Positions 45,325-56,511 of a DNA stretch of 64,000 bases are shown piece after piece (positions within the stretch are counted from its first letter, which is position 1; every line of letters begins with the position of its first letter). The notes beneath the pieces were generated by a model. That model was not told the origin of the DNA, ran no database searches, and worked only from the letters and a program-made list of their open reading frames with translations. Source of the DNA: Centroberyx gerrardi (Eukaryota; Chordata; Actinopteri; Beryciformes; Berycidae); the NCBI RefSeq assembly GCF_048128805.1, contig NC_136005.1:15619760-15683759 (forward strand). Reading direction: 5' to 3'. A program made the translations under genes and the position numbers.

Positions 45325-48300
45325 TCTCTCAATTTTCTTTCTTTCTCTGTTATTGTTATGATTAATATTAATATTATTAATATTATTATATGTATTATAT
45401 ATATATATATTTCATTATTTATTTGTTTATTTATTCATTTTTGATGCGTGTATGAGTAAGGATGTACGTGATGTGTTGTCTATGTTTTCAACTGTGAAAT
45501 TATAAACATATTGTTAAAAAAACAAAAAAACAAAACAGTCACGGTCTAAGCCTGCGTAGTAAAGAGCAAGAGACGCATCGCTTTCAATATTAAAATTATT
45601 CTGTACTTGATGAAATAAAAAAAAAAAGTGATACTAAGGCAAGGCATTTCCTTTCTCCAACACCTGTTTTATCACATAAACCCTATATTTTCCAGTGCAA
45701 TTAGTCTGATGGTCTCCTCTGTTTAATAAAGATGACAGCCAGGCCGAGGATTGCGTGACATCATCGCAACCTTGGACTTCAATGTGATTCCATATTCAAG
45801 GAGGTAATAGTAAAGATGCATAACCATAGCCTGAGCAAAACACGACATCAGGAACTAGGAGACATGTAGAAGCATGAGCTGACACACACACACACACACA
45901 CACACACATTTGCGGACCTGACCTCAGAGGGTACAGGTTAACACAGGCAGAGGTGGAGCGCCTTCCAGGACAACCTTCCAGGAAAGTGTGATGATGGCAT
46001 CTAGTTTCATGTGCTCACAACAACGACAGATTGTGGAGTGTGAGGCGAGCGTGGAGCAGCAGCGGCGGGTGCCAGACTGTCGCAACAATGACCTTCTCTG
46101 TTCTCTGGCAGTCTGTGACTGGAGGTTAATGTGGAAACAGACTCCAGAGGGACTGGGATTGACTGGGAAGGTTACACAATGACCTGCACATCACGGGTTC
46201 TCTTACACAATCGGCTAACAACCCGGCGCTCCTGGTAAACATTACTAGCCACAGTTACATAATACCAACACCAAAACGTATTCCCAGCTCTGGCATTTAG
46301 TAGTAGTGAGGGATGTGTTAAGTACTTACTGTTTGATTTTGTCATTCTGAGGTCCAAATCTGGGACCAGTTGGCCCTCTCCTGGAAGACAAGCATTGACC
46401 AAGCCATAGTTACTAATTAAATATATTAATTTTCAAAATGTGCGACTTAATTAATTTCGTTATTTGTTCTTTTTATTTGTTCTTTTTGTTTTTTTCATGT
46501 ATTGTGGTTTTACAATCCATATTACTACTGTTGTTCTCAACGTCGGTTGTGCTTTAAGTTTACATTTGATTGATTTTTGTTCTGATAATACGGCACAGTT
46601 GCTGAACAGAATATATCCACACACAAACTCACAGAAAGAAGTCTTCCTCTTCATCAGAGTCCTCTTCCAGCAGGTTCCTCTGTATAAGACAAAAGGTCAG
46701 AGGTCAGACACTGATGACCTCTGAATCCTCATCGACTCCTGTCTCCTAATCAGTGGAATGTCCCAAGATGGGCTGCAGGAACAATGGGGCTTGTGAAAAA
46801 TGGGGCAGATCACTCACTGCAGACAGAGTACATTCCTGGCACTAATGACTGGTGCTGCCAATACAGAGATCTAGGACCGACTGCAGTGCCTCCTCCAGAA
46901 GTCAGATAGTTGCTGAACTGATCAATACATGCTTTTAAGTTTCTGATTGTCTTCAGAAGGCAGATACAGCCAGATGCACTGTTGTAGTGCACTCACGATA
47001 GGATGATAAGGCTTCAACAATAAAGGCTTGTCTCTTGTGTTCTTCTTACAAAAAGCTCATTAAAAGCTCCTGCTGTTCTGCTCTGTTAGACTTCTTAAGA
47101 TCTGACTCACTTGGTGGCCATAATGGACCTCCTTACTGAACAGGGTCAGAGACAAGAATAGAGGGAGGCTTCTGGGGTCTCTAGCAAGATTATCTTACAA
47201 AAAACATGCTTGTAATCACAACCAGGTCTAAGCTATTGATGGCTTTAATAGGGGCAGAAAATGCCCTGCGTAAAATGCTATTCATAGAGAATTAGTCAGG
47301 ACAGCTGCATTAAATTCTCTGAGGAAGAGAATTGGACCAGATAGAGACAGATTCGGCCTGTTTCTCATTGGATGGCATGAGGACTATGTTGGCTGCTACT
47401 GAGACAGAAAGGTCTTTATCTTGTCTACAGATTATCTATAGATTGCACCCACAGACATCCTACACCTATAGTCTGTAGGGCACCTCATGAATTTAGCTAT
47501 TAGTATCAATGAAATTTGAAGAATTACATTGTACAGAAGTGGGTTAGACACTGAAGTACATCCAGGCTGGTGCACATACAGTGGACTCTAAGGATGAAAT
47601 GGAGTTTGGTGTCTTGCTCAGGGCCACTTTGACAGGGATAAAACACCGGCTGCCACAGAGAAGATTGAATCTGTGACCTTCCAATCATGGTGAGCACCTT
47701 CTAACAACCAGGACACCCTGCCACTATGATGAATGAGACGCTCAGAGGAGGAAAACCCACGGCCGTCCCGTTAAGGATAAAAAAGAAACCAGCTATGCCA
47801 AGACAGATGTCAAGGAATGGTGGCCATATGATCATAAAAGACTTTACGAGTTGAGGTGCTAACGCTCTCCTTCTGCACAGTCTCTTTCTTTCCACTGACC
47901 AGGAGAGGAGACAGGAGGAGGACTGTTAGCTATTATTGGAGCGGAGGGGCAGGAGGGAGAGCACAGAAAGGGGAAGCATGGAGGGTGGATCGACTGTTTG
48001 TTACGCAAGAGTCCCCATGTGCTTAGCTTTGATCCCAGTTCGGCACAACAGCAAACAGGATTATGCTCCGACAAAGAAGTACCAAGAAAGGGGAAAGAAG
48101 CAAAGGGGAAGATGGGGGTGAACGATCATTCTGATGAAGACCAGACATTTGGCCGCAGGGTCCTGGAGGTTCTTCATTTTACCTTCCTGCTCCTCCTCTA
48201 ATCCCTCGCTCCCTTCAACGGTCCACTCCCTTTTGTTCTCTCCCTTATTTTTCCATCATTCATTTTCCGCAGTTATTAGATCTGACAAACAAAATATTTT

Positions 48301-48683
48301 CCTGCACGATTTGCATCTTATATCAACAACTTGTCTCTTGGGGACATTCTAAAATAAATTCAATGTTTAACTGTGTATTTTATGATTACTGTGGAAATGA
48401 AAGCCCCAACATATGATAATGTGCAATTAATTGTGCAGCCCCAGCCTATTTCACACCTTTCTGCCTTATCTTGATTACAGCATACCTCTGTCCATTTCTA
48501 AATCTATTAGCAACTCTCTTCTGCCGTTTGCTCGCTCCATCCCCTGCTTTCATAGACTGCCTATGGTGTTAGGTCTAAACCCTGCCAACGCCATCACTCC
48601 CTCTGTCTGTGTCTCACCCTCTCGCTGCGAATGGATCCTGTGACCTCGTCATCATTGAGGTGTCGTTTAAACTTGGGGGGCAT
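38240..48683 (-). CDS. vamp4: Vesicle-associated membrane protein 4 (R-SNARE), seven coding exons
   Basis: R-SNARE of trans-Golgi and endosome vesicles. Coding exons in transcript order: 48683-48618, 46679-46633, 46380-46330, 40114-40014, 38696-38617, 38427-38376, 38265-38240. All are GT-AG and in frame, giving 140 aa (human 141). The N-terminus [20 protein letters not shown] matches VAMP4. [20 protein letters not shown] keeps the dileucine and acidic cluster used for TGN sorting. The SNARE motif covers about residues 55-113, with the zero-layer arginine in [32 protein letters not shown] is the single C-terminal membrane anchor, followed by a short tail ending RYR. The intron between 40115 and 46329 is 6.2 kb and full of mobile elements. 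The start is fixed by homology, because the exon reads through to 48719 without another upstream ATG in frame. Confidence 0.97.
40556..41650. mobile_element. 1.1 kb non-autonomous DNA element with long sub-repeated TIRs
   Basis: The left end TTGTAACAACGCATTATG is mirrored exactly at the right end (CATAATGCGTTGTTACAA, ending 41650). The left arm runs to about 40640. The right arm runs from about 41523 and carries an extra unit of about 37 bp, with more units to about 41460. The arms are built from repeats of a GCATTTTGTAATAA-like unit in both orientations. A GGC triplet flanks both ends (40553-40555 and 41651-41653), a possible 3 bp target duplication. No transposase is present. The superfamily is unresolved: 3 bp duplications fit PIF/Harbinger or CACTA, but the termini are not CACTA. 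It lies in a vamp4 intron. Confidence 0.75.
41660..42303 (+). mobile_element. L1-type LINE ORF1 fragment in vamp4 intron
   Basis: Antisense to vamp4. The open frame encodes a heptad-rich coiled coil (about residues 45-135; [36 protein letters not shown]). In a shifted frame it continues as [20 protein letters not shown], then [17 protein letters not shown], the pattern of L1-clade ORF1 RNA-binding proteins. At least one frameshift and one stop are present, so it is dead. It begins right after the long-TIR element. Confidence 0.75.
42304..43660. other. Unassigned segment between the two L1-type pieces
   Basis: About 1.35 kb that interrupts L1-like sequence. It contains a CGACGTCGAT ... CAACGTTGG stretch near 42445-42475, a pattern I associate with fish interspersed repeats. 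I found no convincing terminal inverted repeats or coding potential. It may be an insertion inside the LINE, or the DNA between two separate LINE copies. Confidence 0.4.
43661..45535 (+). mobile_element. L1-type LINE ORF2 (reverse transcriptase) 3' fragment
   Basis: Antisense to vamp4. Reverse-transcriptase motifs in order: GWDGIP-like start, [56 protein letters not shown] and [11 protein letters not shown] (YADD catalytic motif). The C-terminal cysteine/histidine region ([20 protein letters not shown]) is near 44810-44880. The element ends in an A-rich tail at about 45535, after (TTA)n and TA-rich sequence. It is broken by stops and frameshifts, an internal deletion near 44630, and a run of 24 G at 44301-44324. 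Clade assignment to L1 is from recalled motif order. Confidence 0.8.
45273..45323. repeat. (ATT)n microsatellite in LINE 3' end
   Basis: About 17 ATT units within the 3' portion of the L1-type element, followed by TA-rich sequence up to 45410. Confidence 0.9.
46680..48617 (-). other. vamp4: vamp4 intron between coding exons 1 and 2
   Basis: A 1.9 kb intron. Apart from a probable SINE remnant near 47580-47725, I see no coding or repeat structure I can support. Confidence 0.6.
47580..47725 (-). mobile_element. Probable tRNA-derived SINE remnant
   Basis: On the minus strand it reads GTGTCCTGGTTGTTAGAAGG (A-box-like), then GGTCACAGATTCAATCT (B-box-like, near GGTTCGANTCC), then GTGGCCCTGAGCAAGACACC. 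This order is common in fish tRNA-derived SINEs. It is old and diverged, so limits are approximate. Confidence 0.45.
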
Positions 48684-50649
48684 GTTGTCTTCAGGCTGCT
48701 CCTCCCGCTCTGGCTCCCTCTGTAGGACAGGAGGAGAGGAACATCAGTTAGGCTCTGTGGGAGAGCGGATTAACACACACAAAGAGGCCACAGCACACCT
48801 GCACCAACTCACAATGGGTCTGTGAAAGTGTTACACCAGGCAGCCTGCTGAATAAGGAAGTCCTCTGATGTTGGTAGGTGTAAGTGAGTGATTTTAACTA
48901 GGCATTACCACAGCCATGTCCTACCTGGGACCAGGGGCACAAACCACAAAGTGTACGAACAGAGGGAAACACTTCATCTAAATCCTTACACAGGACAACG
49001 TAATTCGCTCTGTAATGATTGTACATATTAGGCTGTTCGTGGTCAAGCAATCTGAGGAAGGCCTCTAGCCACAACGTTTCCTGTTCAGAAGACTGGCTTT
49101 GTTATTAGTCAGCGCTGACCTTGCAATAGCCTCATTTTTAACGTTTTTTCTGGACTCTTTTTTGGAACAGGTTTAGGATTTCTTCCTTCACCCCTGCTGC
49201 ATTGTAGTGCGCTACAAATCTGTGAAAAACTAGGTCTTTTAATAATTACAGCTTGTCAGTGGAGAAGAGACAAGAAATAATAAGGGACCCTAATTCCAAA
49301 CATTTCTGGTGCGAGCAGGCAGTGAGTCTTACTAGCCAGGAAAGGAAATATCATCATGGCTTTGTGTGCCTCCAGGCCAAAAACTCTACCATCCCTGGAG
49401 CAGAAAACATGCCGTTCTTCTAGCCTAGCCTATACCTCCTCTGTTCCCTGGTCTGTGTTTGGGCTGTGTTTGGTTGTTCCAAACAACACAAGTCACACTG
49501 CGACGCAACACAGCGCCTCACTAAAGCAGCCTCTGTGACGCTGAAGTTAAAAGCCTTCCTGACAAAATGAGGTCCTCGAGCCCGAGTGTAGTCACTGGGG
49601 GACTGCTTTAAATGTCAGACGAAACACAGCAGTCTCACTCACACACGCACCACCGCTCCCATTCCAGCAATACAACTTATACCATTGAATCCAGTTCAGC
49701 CTGAAACTGTGGCTTTCTCAACGTCCTTTTCTGGCACTGCAGTCGGAAAAAGGCCTTTCAGTGGCCAGGAGCGCAGAGGAACTTTCCAGTAAACAGAGCA
49801 GAAGAGAGGCAGGGGACGGGGCTCTATCTGAAGCAGCGACAGAATGAAGAGAGAGAAATAAAGAAACAGGGAAAGAGGAGAAGCCAAGTCTAGCATATTA
49901 GGGTTGCAGAAAGTAGACTTTAAATAACTAGCCTATTTCAAGAGAGGTGCTTTAAAGGTGCAATCCATATAAAAGCAGTATTGTCTTAATCCAAATATAG
50001 GCTGGGATTGACGACATAGACATTGCAGACTCTGTAATGTCAGTTTTGAACTGAAGCCGGGCCATACAAGTGAACCCAGAGCACCACAGTAAAGGATTGT
50101 GGATCATTAATGAGCACAATCAATGCATGGAGTGCAACTTTAAGCAAGTAAAGGAAGAACAGAAGACTATGGCTACATTTAGCCATTTGGCTTCAACGGG
50201 AAGAGAAAAACTTTTGAAATTAGCTGCTTTCAAGGAATGAAACAAAACTCTACTTGAACTAAGTATTTTTGTTTGACTGCGCATGCACACAGCTTCACAT
50301 TTAGAGCTCCGACCAAGGATGTAGCCAGTGCTCAAAATGGAAATTACCCCCTCACCACCGAAGGAGCACAGCTGTTTACAGTTCATTTCTGTAATATACA
50401 TAAGAGCAAATCCAGCTGAGCGGTTTCATTTTAAGTTGTAGCAAATGGAAATTTCAGAACAACGTTTTCTACTTCACATTCAGCAGGTTTTGCTGAATAC
50501 ACCACTACCACCACGGTGACTAAAAAAAAAAAACGGCCACTGTAACGTCAACAGTAGCTACTAGCTAGTCTAGTTCAGAGAGAGGCCGCGGCTGAATTGA
50601 CAAATTTAGCTGTGTAGCTAAGCTCGACAATGCTAACGTGGCTAGCTAC

Positions 50650-50900
50650 CTGCTGTTTCCACAAGATCCACTTCTCGATGCTGACGAACACAAATGAACA
50701 CGAGTTTCTTTTAGAAACTCGGTTATAAATCCAGGCTTTTCAGGACTCGAGGTGGCTGAGATGTCACAGTGTTATCAGTGCATCCCAGATGCTGCCTGGA
50801 CGATGAGACAGGATTAATATTGTGGATGTTAGCGGCTAGCGGCACCGTTGTCTTTCCTCTCTGATCAGCTGACCAGGAAATGAACACAAACAGCTGGAGG
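50650..50900 (-). promoter_or_regulatory. vamp4: vamp4 promoter and noncoding exon 1
   Basis: On the minus strand a donor AACAGCAG|GTAGCT ends an untranslated exon at 50650. It would join the acceptor at 48720, opening the exon that carries the ATG at 48683. The upstream limit near 50900 is a guess from base composition. The 1.9 kb intron between shows nothing else. Confidence 0.5.
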
Positions 50901-51550
50901 AGGAGACGCTGCGCGGCCAGATGTAGGACAACAAGCTTTATTTGGGAATTATCTGATTTAGAGTGATTTTAGAACAGCTAGGAGGCGGTAACACACGATG
51001 TTGTATTCAAAGGAAAGAACGCAAATGTTGATTTTTTTTTTTAGTTGATAATAGGCTAATAACATAACAGCAGTTAAATGTTAACGCTGGGCAATGTAGT
51101 TTCTGAACAGTAGAAGCAACGTGGTTGCTAAGGGACTCTACTTTGCGGTTAAATTAACTGTTATGTGGTAGCAGTTGTGCATTTCTGTGGTATTTAATAA
51201 CGCCTTGCTCATGAGGCTCAATGCGGACCTACCAGACAAATTGCCATTCTATATCTTCATATTTTCTGAATTATTCCCTCCTATAGTTTTCTTCTGCGTA
51301 CCACCAACTTTTCGTCACACAAACGGTTTATAATATAAATGTAAGCCACTTCTTTGGTAGACTGTTTGACATGTTTTGAGTGAAAATTTTTACAGTAGAG
51401 AGATTTACTTCACAGGCTCAACGGCTGGATGTTAATGCTGGTGGTGCCGTGTAATTTGTCTGAAGGGGTTGAAAATTGATATAGTACAAAGTATTTAAAG
51501 GAATAATCTATGCCTTACCTGTAGATGGCAGCAACACGCCTGACATGCGT
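50901..51550. other. Intergenic spacer between divergent vamp4 and rangrf
   Basis: About 650 bp separating the vamp4 first exon from the rangrf leader, in head-to-head layout. No clear TATA box or coding exon is visible. It probably carries both promoters. Confidence 0.45.
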
Positions 51551-51672
51551 CCAGCGTGGCTGCAATTTCAGAAGAAGAAGAAGAAGATAAACTTTTACAG
51601 GAAGTGTGTTTTGTTGTCACGCTGCTAACTTCAGATACAGACAAAAAAACACTACCGAGGCTTTATTCTGAG

Positions 51673-52266
51673 ATGCAGGGTGCCAGAAGCAGCGCAGACA
51701 ACGCTGGTGCCGGACACCCTCTTTTCGGAGGCGCCCTGTCCGCTATCATCCCTCACAGTTCAAAGGATATCAGTGAGCTGAGGGAGATCCCAGACAACCA
51801 GGAGGTGTTCGCCCACTCCCACACCGACCAGAGCCTCATAGTGGAGCTGCTGGAGTTTCAGAGCCAAGTGGAAGACCAGGACGCTGCCCGGTATCACTTC
51901 GAGGACATCGCAGGCAGCAACAAAGCCCTGGACCCGGGTGCTTTAGAGGTGACCGGTGTCGAGCCCCTGCCCAAATCTGAGCTGGCCCTGTCAGAGTGCA
52001 GCTCCGCATGGATGCTGACAGGGACGCAGTGTGTGTCTAAATTCAACGAAGAAGCGAGGAACAAAGTCGCCCTTCACCTCGGGCTGTTCCGCCTGCCACA
52101 GTTCTCCACAGATGTGCTAATAACCTTCAATGACCCGCAGAGCATCAGTCCCGACAGCAGCAGCGCCGCCGCGGCGGGAACACAGTCCAGAGAGCCGTGG
52201 ACGGTGCAGGACTTCCATCGCCTGTTGCAGTCTTTCACTCTGCACAACCCGGGGCTGTTTGGGTAG
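51673..52266 (+). CDS. rangrf: Ran guanine nucleotide release factor (MOG1), intronless
   Basis: Small nuclear and cytosolic protein that binds Ran; in mammals it also promotes surface delivery of the sodium channel Nav1.5. A single uninterrupted frame encodes 197 aa covering the whole MOG1 fold. PLFGGALSAIIPHSSKDISE, VPDNQEVF-like REIPDNQEVF, TDQSLIVELLEFQ, ARYHFEDI and LTLHNPGLFG-like FTLHNPGLFG all align to human RANGRF (186 aa). The frame is open upstream to 51556, but the first ATG is 51673 and the family N-terminus starts soon after, so that start is chosen. Human RANGRF has several introns and this copy has none. An AATAAA follows at 52574-52579. The reading frame looks intact and functional. 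Confidence 0.93.
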   Translation: MQGARSSADNAGAGHPLFGGALSAIIPHSSKDISELREIPDNQEVFAHSHTDQSLIVELLEFQSQVEDQDAARYHFEDIAGSNKALDPGALEVTGVEPLPKSELALSECSSAWMLTGTQCVSKFNEEARNKVALHLGLFRLPQFSTDVLITFNDPQSISPDSSSAAAAGTQSREPWTVQDFHRLLQSFTLHNPGLFG

Positions 52267-52573
52267 CACAGGTGCTCTTCGATTTAGGATTACACAGGAT
52301 GACCCAAACTGATTAAAACAAAATACACTCTATGACCCAGGCTCATTAAAACATGCTACTCTTGTTATGTTGGAGCCCCACTGGAATCAAGCCTGCAGCA
52401 TGTTTTGGGTCCCAACTCAAAAGTTTTTTTTTTTTTTAAAATGACCTAGAGGGCCCTGCTCATGCATCCAAAATATAGGAATACATGTTATGTTTTCCCT
52501 TTGTTGTTGTTGTTGAAACAAAAAATGAACTGATAACCAATACATCTCAGAGTGTGAACATGGCCTTCGCCAT

Positions 52574-52600
52574 AATAAACATTTACTTTTTAAGAAAAAG
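52574..52600 (+). terminator. rangrf: rangrf poly(A) signal
   Basis: AATAAA at 52574-52579, about 310 nt after the stop, followed by a GT-rich stretch (GATGTGTTATTATTTTTGG). No long genomic A-tract follows, as a young retrocopy would show. Confidence 0.6.
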
Positions 52601-53947
52601 CCCTGACTGATGTGTTATTATTTTTGGATAATCTGGACAAGATTCATAAATAAGCAAAAGCTGTTCTACCTTGTACTGTAGGAATATCAGTATCACATTA
52701 ATATGATGCTTTTTAAAGGCACTTCTGCTTTATTAGACAGTATGCAGACAGTATGAGAGAGACAGATTTGTGAGGGAAAGCGGGTGACATGCAACAAAGA
52801 TCATGAATACATTGTATGTGCTTTAACCTGCTGCTGAGCCACCAGGACGCTTTATAACACGCTAGTTTAAATTGTTGATGTGTAATTGCTGTTTTCTTTC
52901 TACTCCATTCCATTTCCCACCACCTTTCACTTTCCCCATCCTTCTCTGCTTCAAGTATTTCCTTCTTCCCCACTCATGTCCCTCATGGGTTACACACACG
53001 TGGATTCAAACAGCTAATGGAGAATAGAACTATACCAATAACTGTTAACACAAACATCCATAATCTCCATATTTTTGAAATATGATAGTGGCGGCAAAGG
53101 TCATGGTACAAAGCAGGAACCAGACCTAAAAAAGTGAAATGACATTATCCCATATATATCCTCCCTCTGGAGCAGTAAAAATGTAGGTACTAGTCACAGA
53201 GCCCCCTGTGTCTCCAGTGGGACTCGGGTCTGGTCATAAAGAGTGGAAATTGAGAGGCCGAGTCCCAGCAGGAATATGGATTAGGTCAACTGTTTCCATC
53301 ATTCACTTCAATGGCCTCATGGAGGAATGATCCATTAGCTTGAATCTTGGAGAGACATCATTCAAGAGTGAGTTTTGCTGAAACACAGAATTTATGGAAT
53401 GGTAAAACGAGGAAATTGACCCTCATTCATTCAAAGCCCCTTTGAAGTTGAAACAAACCCTCTTAGATTTGGAAATCTTAAGTCATATGTAATAGTAGTC
53501 CTTTTGTCCGCGGTTACTTTTGTCCGTGGTGCACAAGGTTTTAACTTGAAGCTAATGTTGAGTAAGACTTGTCTCAACTCAGGTAGGTCTTACATAACAT
53601 ATAAGAGGAAGTGCAGACTGCACCCTGAAAGCCACATCAAACCCTCTCCGTCCCCTGGTGCAGTCATGACGGATTAAAGTCACAGGCATCCTTCCCTCTC
53701 AGTGATCCCAGCGGAGCCACATCCCTTGATTAAAAATAATGTCCCCATTATCACAATAGAAATATGGCAGCTTCTCCCTATCCCAACTAGTTTCTGTGAA
53801 CATATGAAAACATCCTGTCTGTCTGTCTTCCTGATGAGGGTGTGGGAACAGGAGGGAGTTTTCATAGCTCTGTGTTTCTCAAATTCAGGGCTTGGGGCTT
53901 TTTCCAGGCCCTGGACTGCTGCAGAGTGGTCCTCAGGCTACTTAGTG

Positions 53948-54278
53948 CAGTGGTTCTCAATCTTTTTGGCCTGTGACCCCTTAAAACAAAGCAATGCCTG
54001 CTTGTGACCCACAGCTGTGCATATGCAGAGTGATGAACAGTTCAACCAAACAATGATTTTCCCTTTTCAGGTTGTTTCATTTGATTAATTATCAGAGGAG
54101 GCTTCAAGCTATTCAGTATTTCACAAGAAAAAAGAGAAAAATCAGAAAAAACAGACATGACAATAAATTTGTATAATAGAAATATGTTTTTTTTTTCAAT
54201 CCCATAAATTATCTCATGACCCCCAAGATTATCTTGCAAGTCACTGGGAGGTCCCGACCCCCAGGTTGAGAACCACTG
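53948..54278. mobile_element. Non-autonomous hAT element with perfect 8 bp target duplication
   Basis: Starts CAGTGGTTCTCAA and ends TTGAGAACCACTG, a perfect 13 bp inverted pair. It is flanked on both sides by ACTTAGTG (53940-53947 and 54279-54286). The 331 bp length, hAT-type CAGNGGTTCTCAA ends and 8 bp duplication identify a hAT-superfamily MITE. The interior is AT-rich and noncoding. The intact duplication suggests it is less decayed than the copy at 7440-8367. Confidence 0.93.
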
Positions 54279-54501
54279 ACTTAGTGGACATAGATAGAAG
54301 CGATTTGCTAATATTGATTGTAATCTAAATGTGTGTTAAGTTTTAATGTTAGGTGTCCTTGAACTTTGCTGGGGTCTCAAAGCCAAAAAGTATAGGAAAC
54401 ATTGTCACAGCTGGACTATAAACATTAAATCCATACTGTAATTGCATGGTACAACTGGCAGAGCAGAAAAAAGCTTCCTGGGATTAAGCATCTTAAAACG
54501 A

Positions 54502-54690
54502 GGCGTCCTGGTGCCTCAGCTGGCTGATGGGTTCAAATCCGCCTTGGGACCGTTGTCACTTGTCATCCTTCCCTCTCTTTCACCCAATCATCAGTCTCTC
54601 TCTGTACTATCAAACAGGAAAAAGACATAAAATAATAATAATAATAGTAACAGCAATAATAATAATAAAATAATCTTGTAAAATACCTCA
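54502..54690 (+). mobile_element. tRNA-derived SINE
   Basis: Head GGCGTCCTGGTGCCTCAGCT (A-box-like), then GGGTTCAAATCC (B box, about 54530-54541), then TGTCATCCTTCCCTCTC and a CTGTACTATCAAACAGG-like body. It ends in (AAT)n from about 54631. Matches the layout of a widespread percomorph tRNA SINE as I recall it. Confidence 0.7.
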
Positions 54691-56034
54691 CCTGCCTAAA
54701 TAAACAAATAAAGATAAAAGATTTACCTCATGATGTTTGGTATTTATGAGACAAAATATAGAAATCTCCTATCTACCTTCATACAGTAAGTTTGTGTGTA
54801 TGTGTATCACGTTGTGTTTATTAGCGAGGGGTTTTGGAAGTTCTCCTATGGATTGGGACATGTGGTACTGGAACTGTTCCAGGCGTCCCATGAGGAGAGA
54901 TGATGTTTACCCCAATGTTGTTATGGGGAAAGAATGCCTCTGGAAAAATTATGGTAAACTGCTGTCAAGAAATGATTCAGAACAGCCAAGAAACAACAGC
55001 ATGCATTTTTAAAAAAATCAATTCCCATACCTTCATAGCTGACACTGTACATCTTAAACCTTCTGAAATTTACAGCAACACATATAGTTAGCAGCTTGGA
55101 GGGCCCCATTCAATGCTACAGCCTTGAGAGTAACCATGTTGACTTTGGGTGACATTAGGGCAGAGGAAAAGGGCGGGATGTCTTCATAGAGATGGATTTG
55201 ACCTGTAGTGACCTGAGGTCTGGCACACATATTCCATATTCTAGTAAAGAACAAGGCTGACAGGTGGAGCCTCACTGATGAAGACAAATATGTCTTTCCT
55301 GTTCCTCCCCAGAACAACTCACTCAGTCCTGACAGCTCTTCAAACAAAGCCCGCAAACTGCTTACTGCATCCAGTTCATAAAAGATCAGTCTATTTCATG
55401 ATCCATCACACCATTTCCTAAACAAGTGTTGCTTTGGCAGGCTGAGTATCATGAAGCACAATAGTTTCTTGTGGACAAATTTAACGGGATTATTTTCAAA
55501 GATTTAAAAGCCTCACAAAATATTCAGAAATGAGGAAACCATGCAATTGAGGCAAAACTGCTGGTGTGTTTGCTGAATTTAGTATTTAAAGTAGATGGAA
55601 TGTGGGGCAAAAATGATTTGTGAGTAGGAGTGTTTTTTGAATATGCCTACATACAGTATGTGTGTAACCAGCATGGTAAATGTCTCAAGTGTTTGCACAT
55701 CCCTATCTGTGTGTGTGATAAATGATCTGCTGTCACTTTTGGTCTCCCTCAGAGGATTGAGTGTGTGTGTGTGTGTGTGTGTGTGGACTCTTTCTGTACA
55801 TCTGGGAGGCATCAGTCACAGGTGCATGCGCAGTTCCTGCCCAGAGACACCCAGCTCCAAGGTCATTTATTACCCAGACTCCCCTGTTATCACCCTCCTA
55901 CTGAGACCCTCTCCTCCCACATCCTTCTCTCTCTGGACCCCCGTCCTGGACGCTCCTCTCCTCCCCTCGCCAACCCCAGGAGCCAGTCTCAGCCACAGAG
56001 CTGTCTGCTGCTCTCATCAGGGCGCTGGAGCTCC

Positions 56035-56511
56035 TCGTTCTTTATTTATGCTCTTCTCCAAGTCTATCTTTGTCAGTCCTTGGAAGCAAAGGTTGCCTTT
56101 AAGTATCCACTGCGGAACAATGAAACAAGCCTTGAAACAATTTCCGCTTTCTTTCCACATTTATCTGGAAGATATTTTTAAACATCCTCATTTCCAAACA
56201 ATTCAAACCATAAAACCACAGGGAAATCTTTACAGAGAAAGGAGGGGATTTGGTTATAATTAACAAAAAGTTGATTAAAAACAGGGGATGGAAAACAGAT
56301 ATTATACAGCATCTTTTGCAGAACAGATTCTCCAAGTAGAAGCTGTGATCACAAATCTGGGATCGGTCCGAGTTTATAAAATTCACACTTCACCCACAAT
56401 GAAAAAGTGTCAGTAACGAGAGGTATCTTCTGCATTCTCCGCTCTAATGATTGGAGGTTTGACGCATTTTGTTCCAGAACCAGAACAGTCTGGTTGGCTG
56501 AGAGCGATTGG
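56035..56511 (-). other. itpa: itpa 3' UTR
   Basis: Follows the minus-strand TAA at 56512-56514. A minus-strand AATAAA lies at 56041-56046, giving a UTR of about 470 nt. No other candidate is as well placed. Confidence 0.5.

Larger units (their letters stand above)
52600..56030. other. Intergenic region between rangrf and itpa
   Basis: No conserved exon on either strand. It holds a clean hAT-type element (53948-54278), a SINE remnant (54502-54690) and a GT tract (55762-55784). A long open frame at 55637-56263 is low-complexity, starts in the GT repeat and resembles no family I know. Confidence 0.6.

Noticed and set aside
51556-51672. Open upstream extension of rangrf (GAA repeat, EEEEE)
   Set aside because: There is no in-frame ATG and the residues are not conserved in MOG1 proteins; treated as 5' UTR.
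55637-56263. A 208-codon open frame upstream of itpa
   Set aside because: It passes through a GT repeat (VCVCVCV), is low-complexity, has no domain and overlaps the itpa 3' UTR on the opposite strand.
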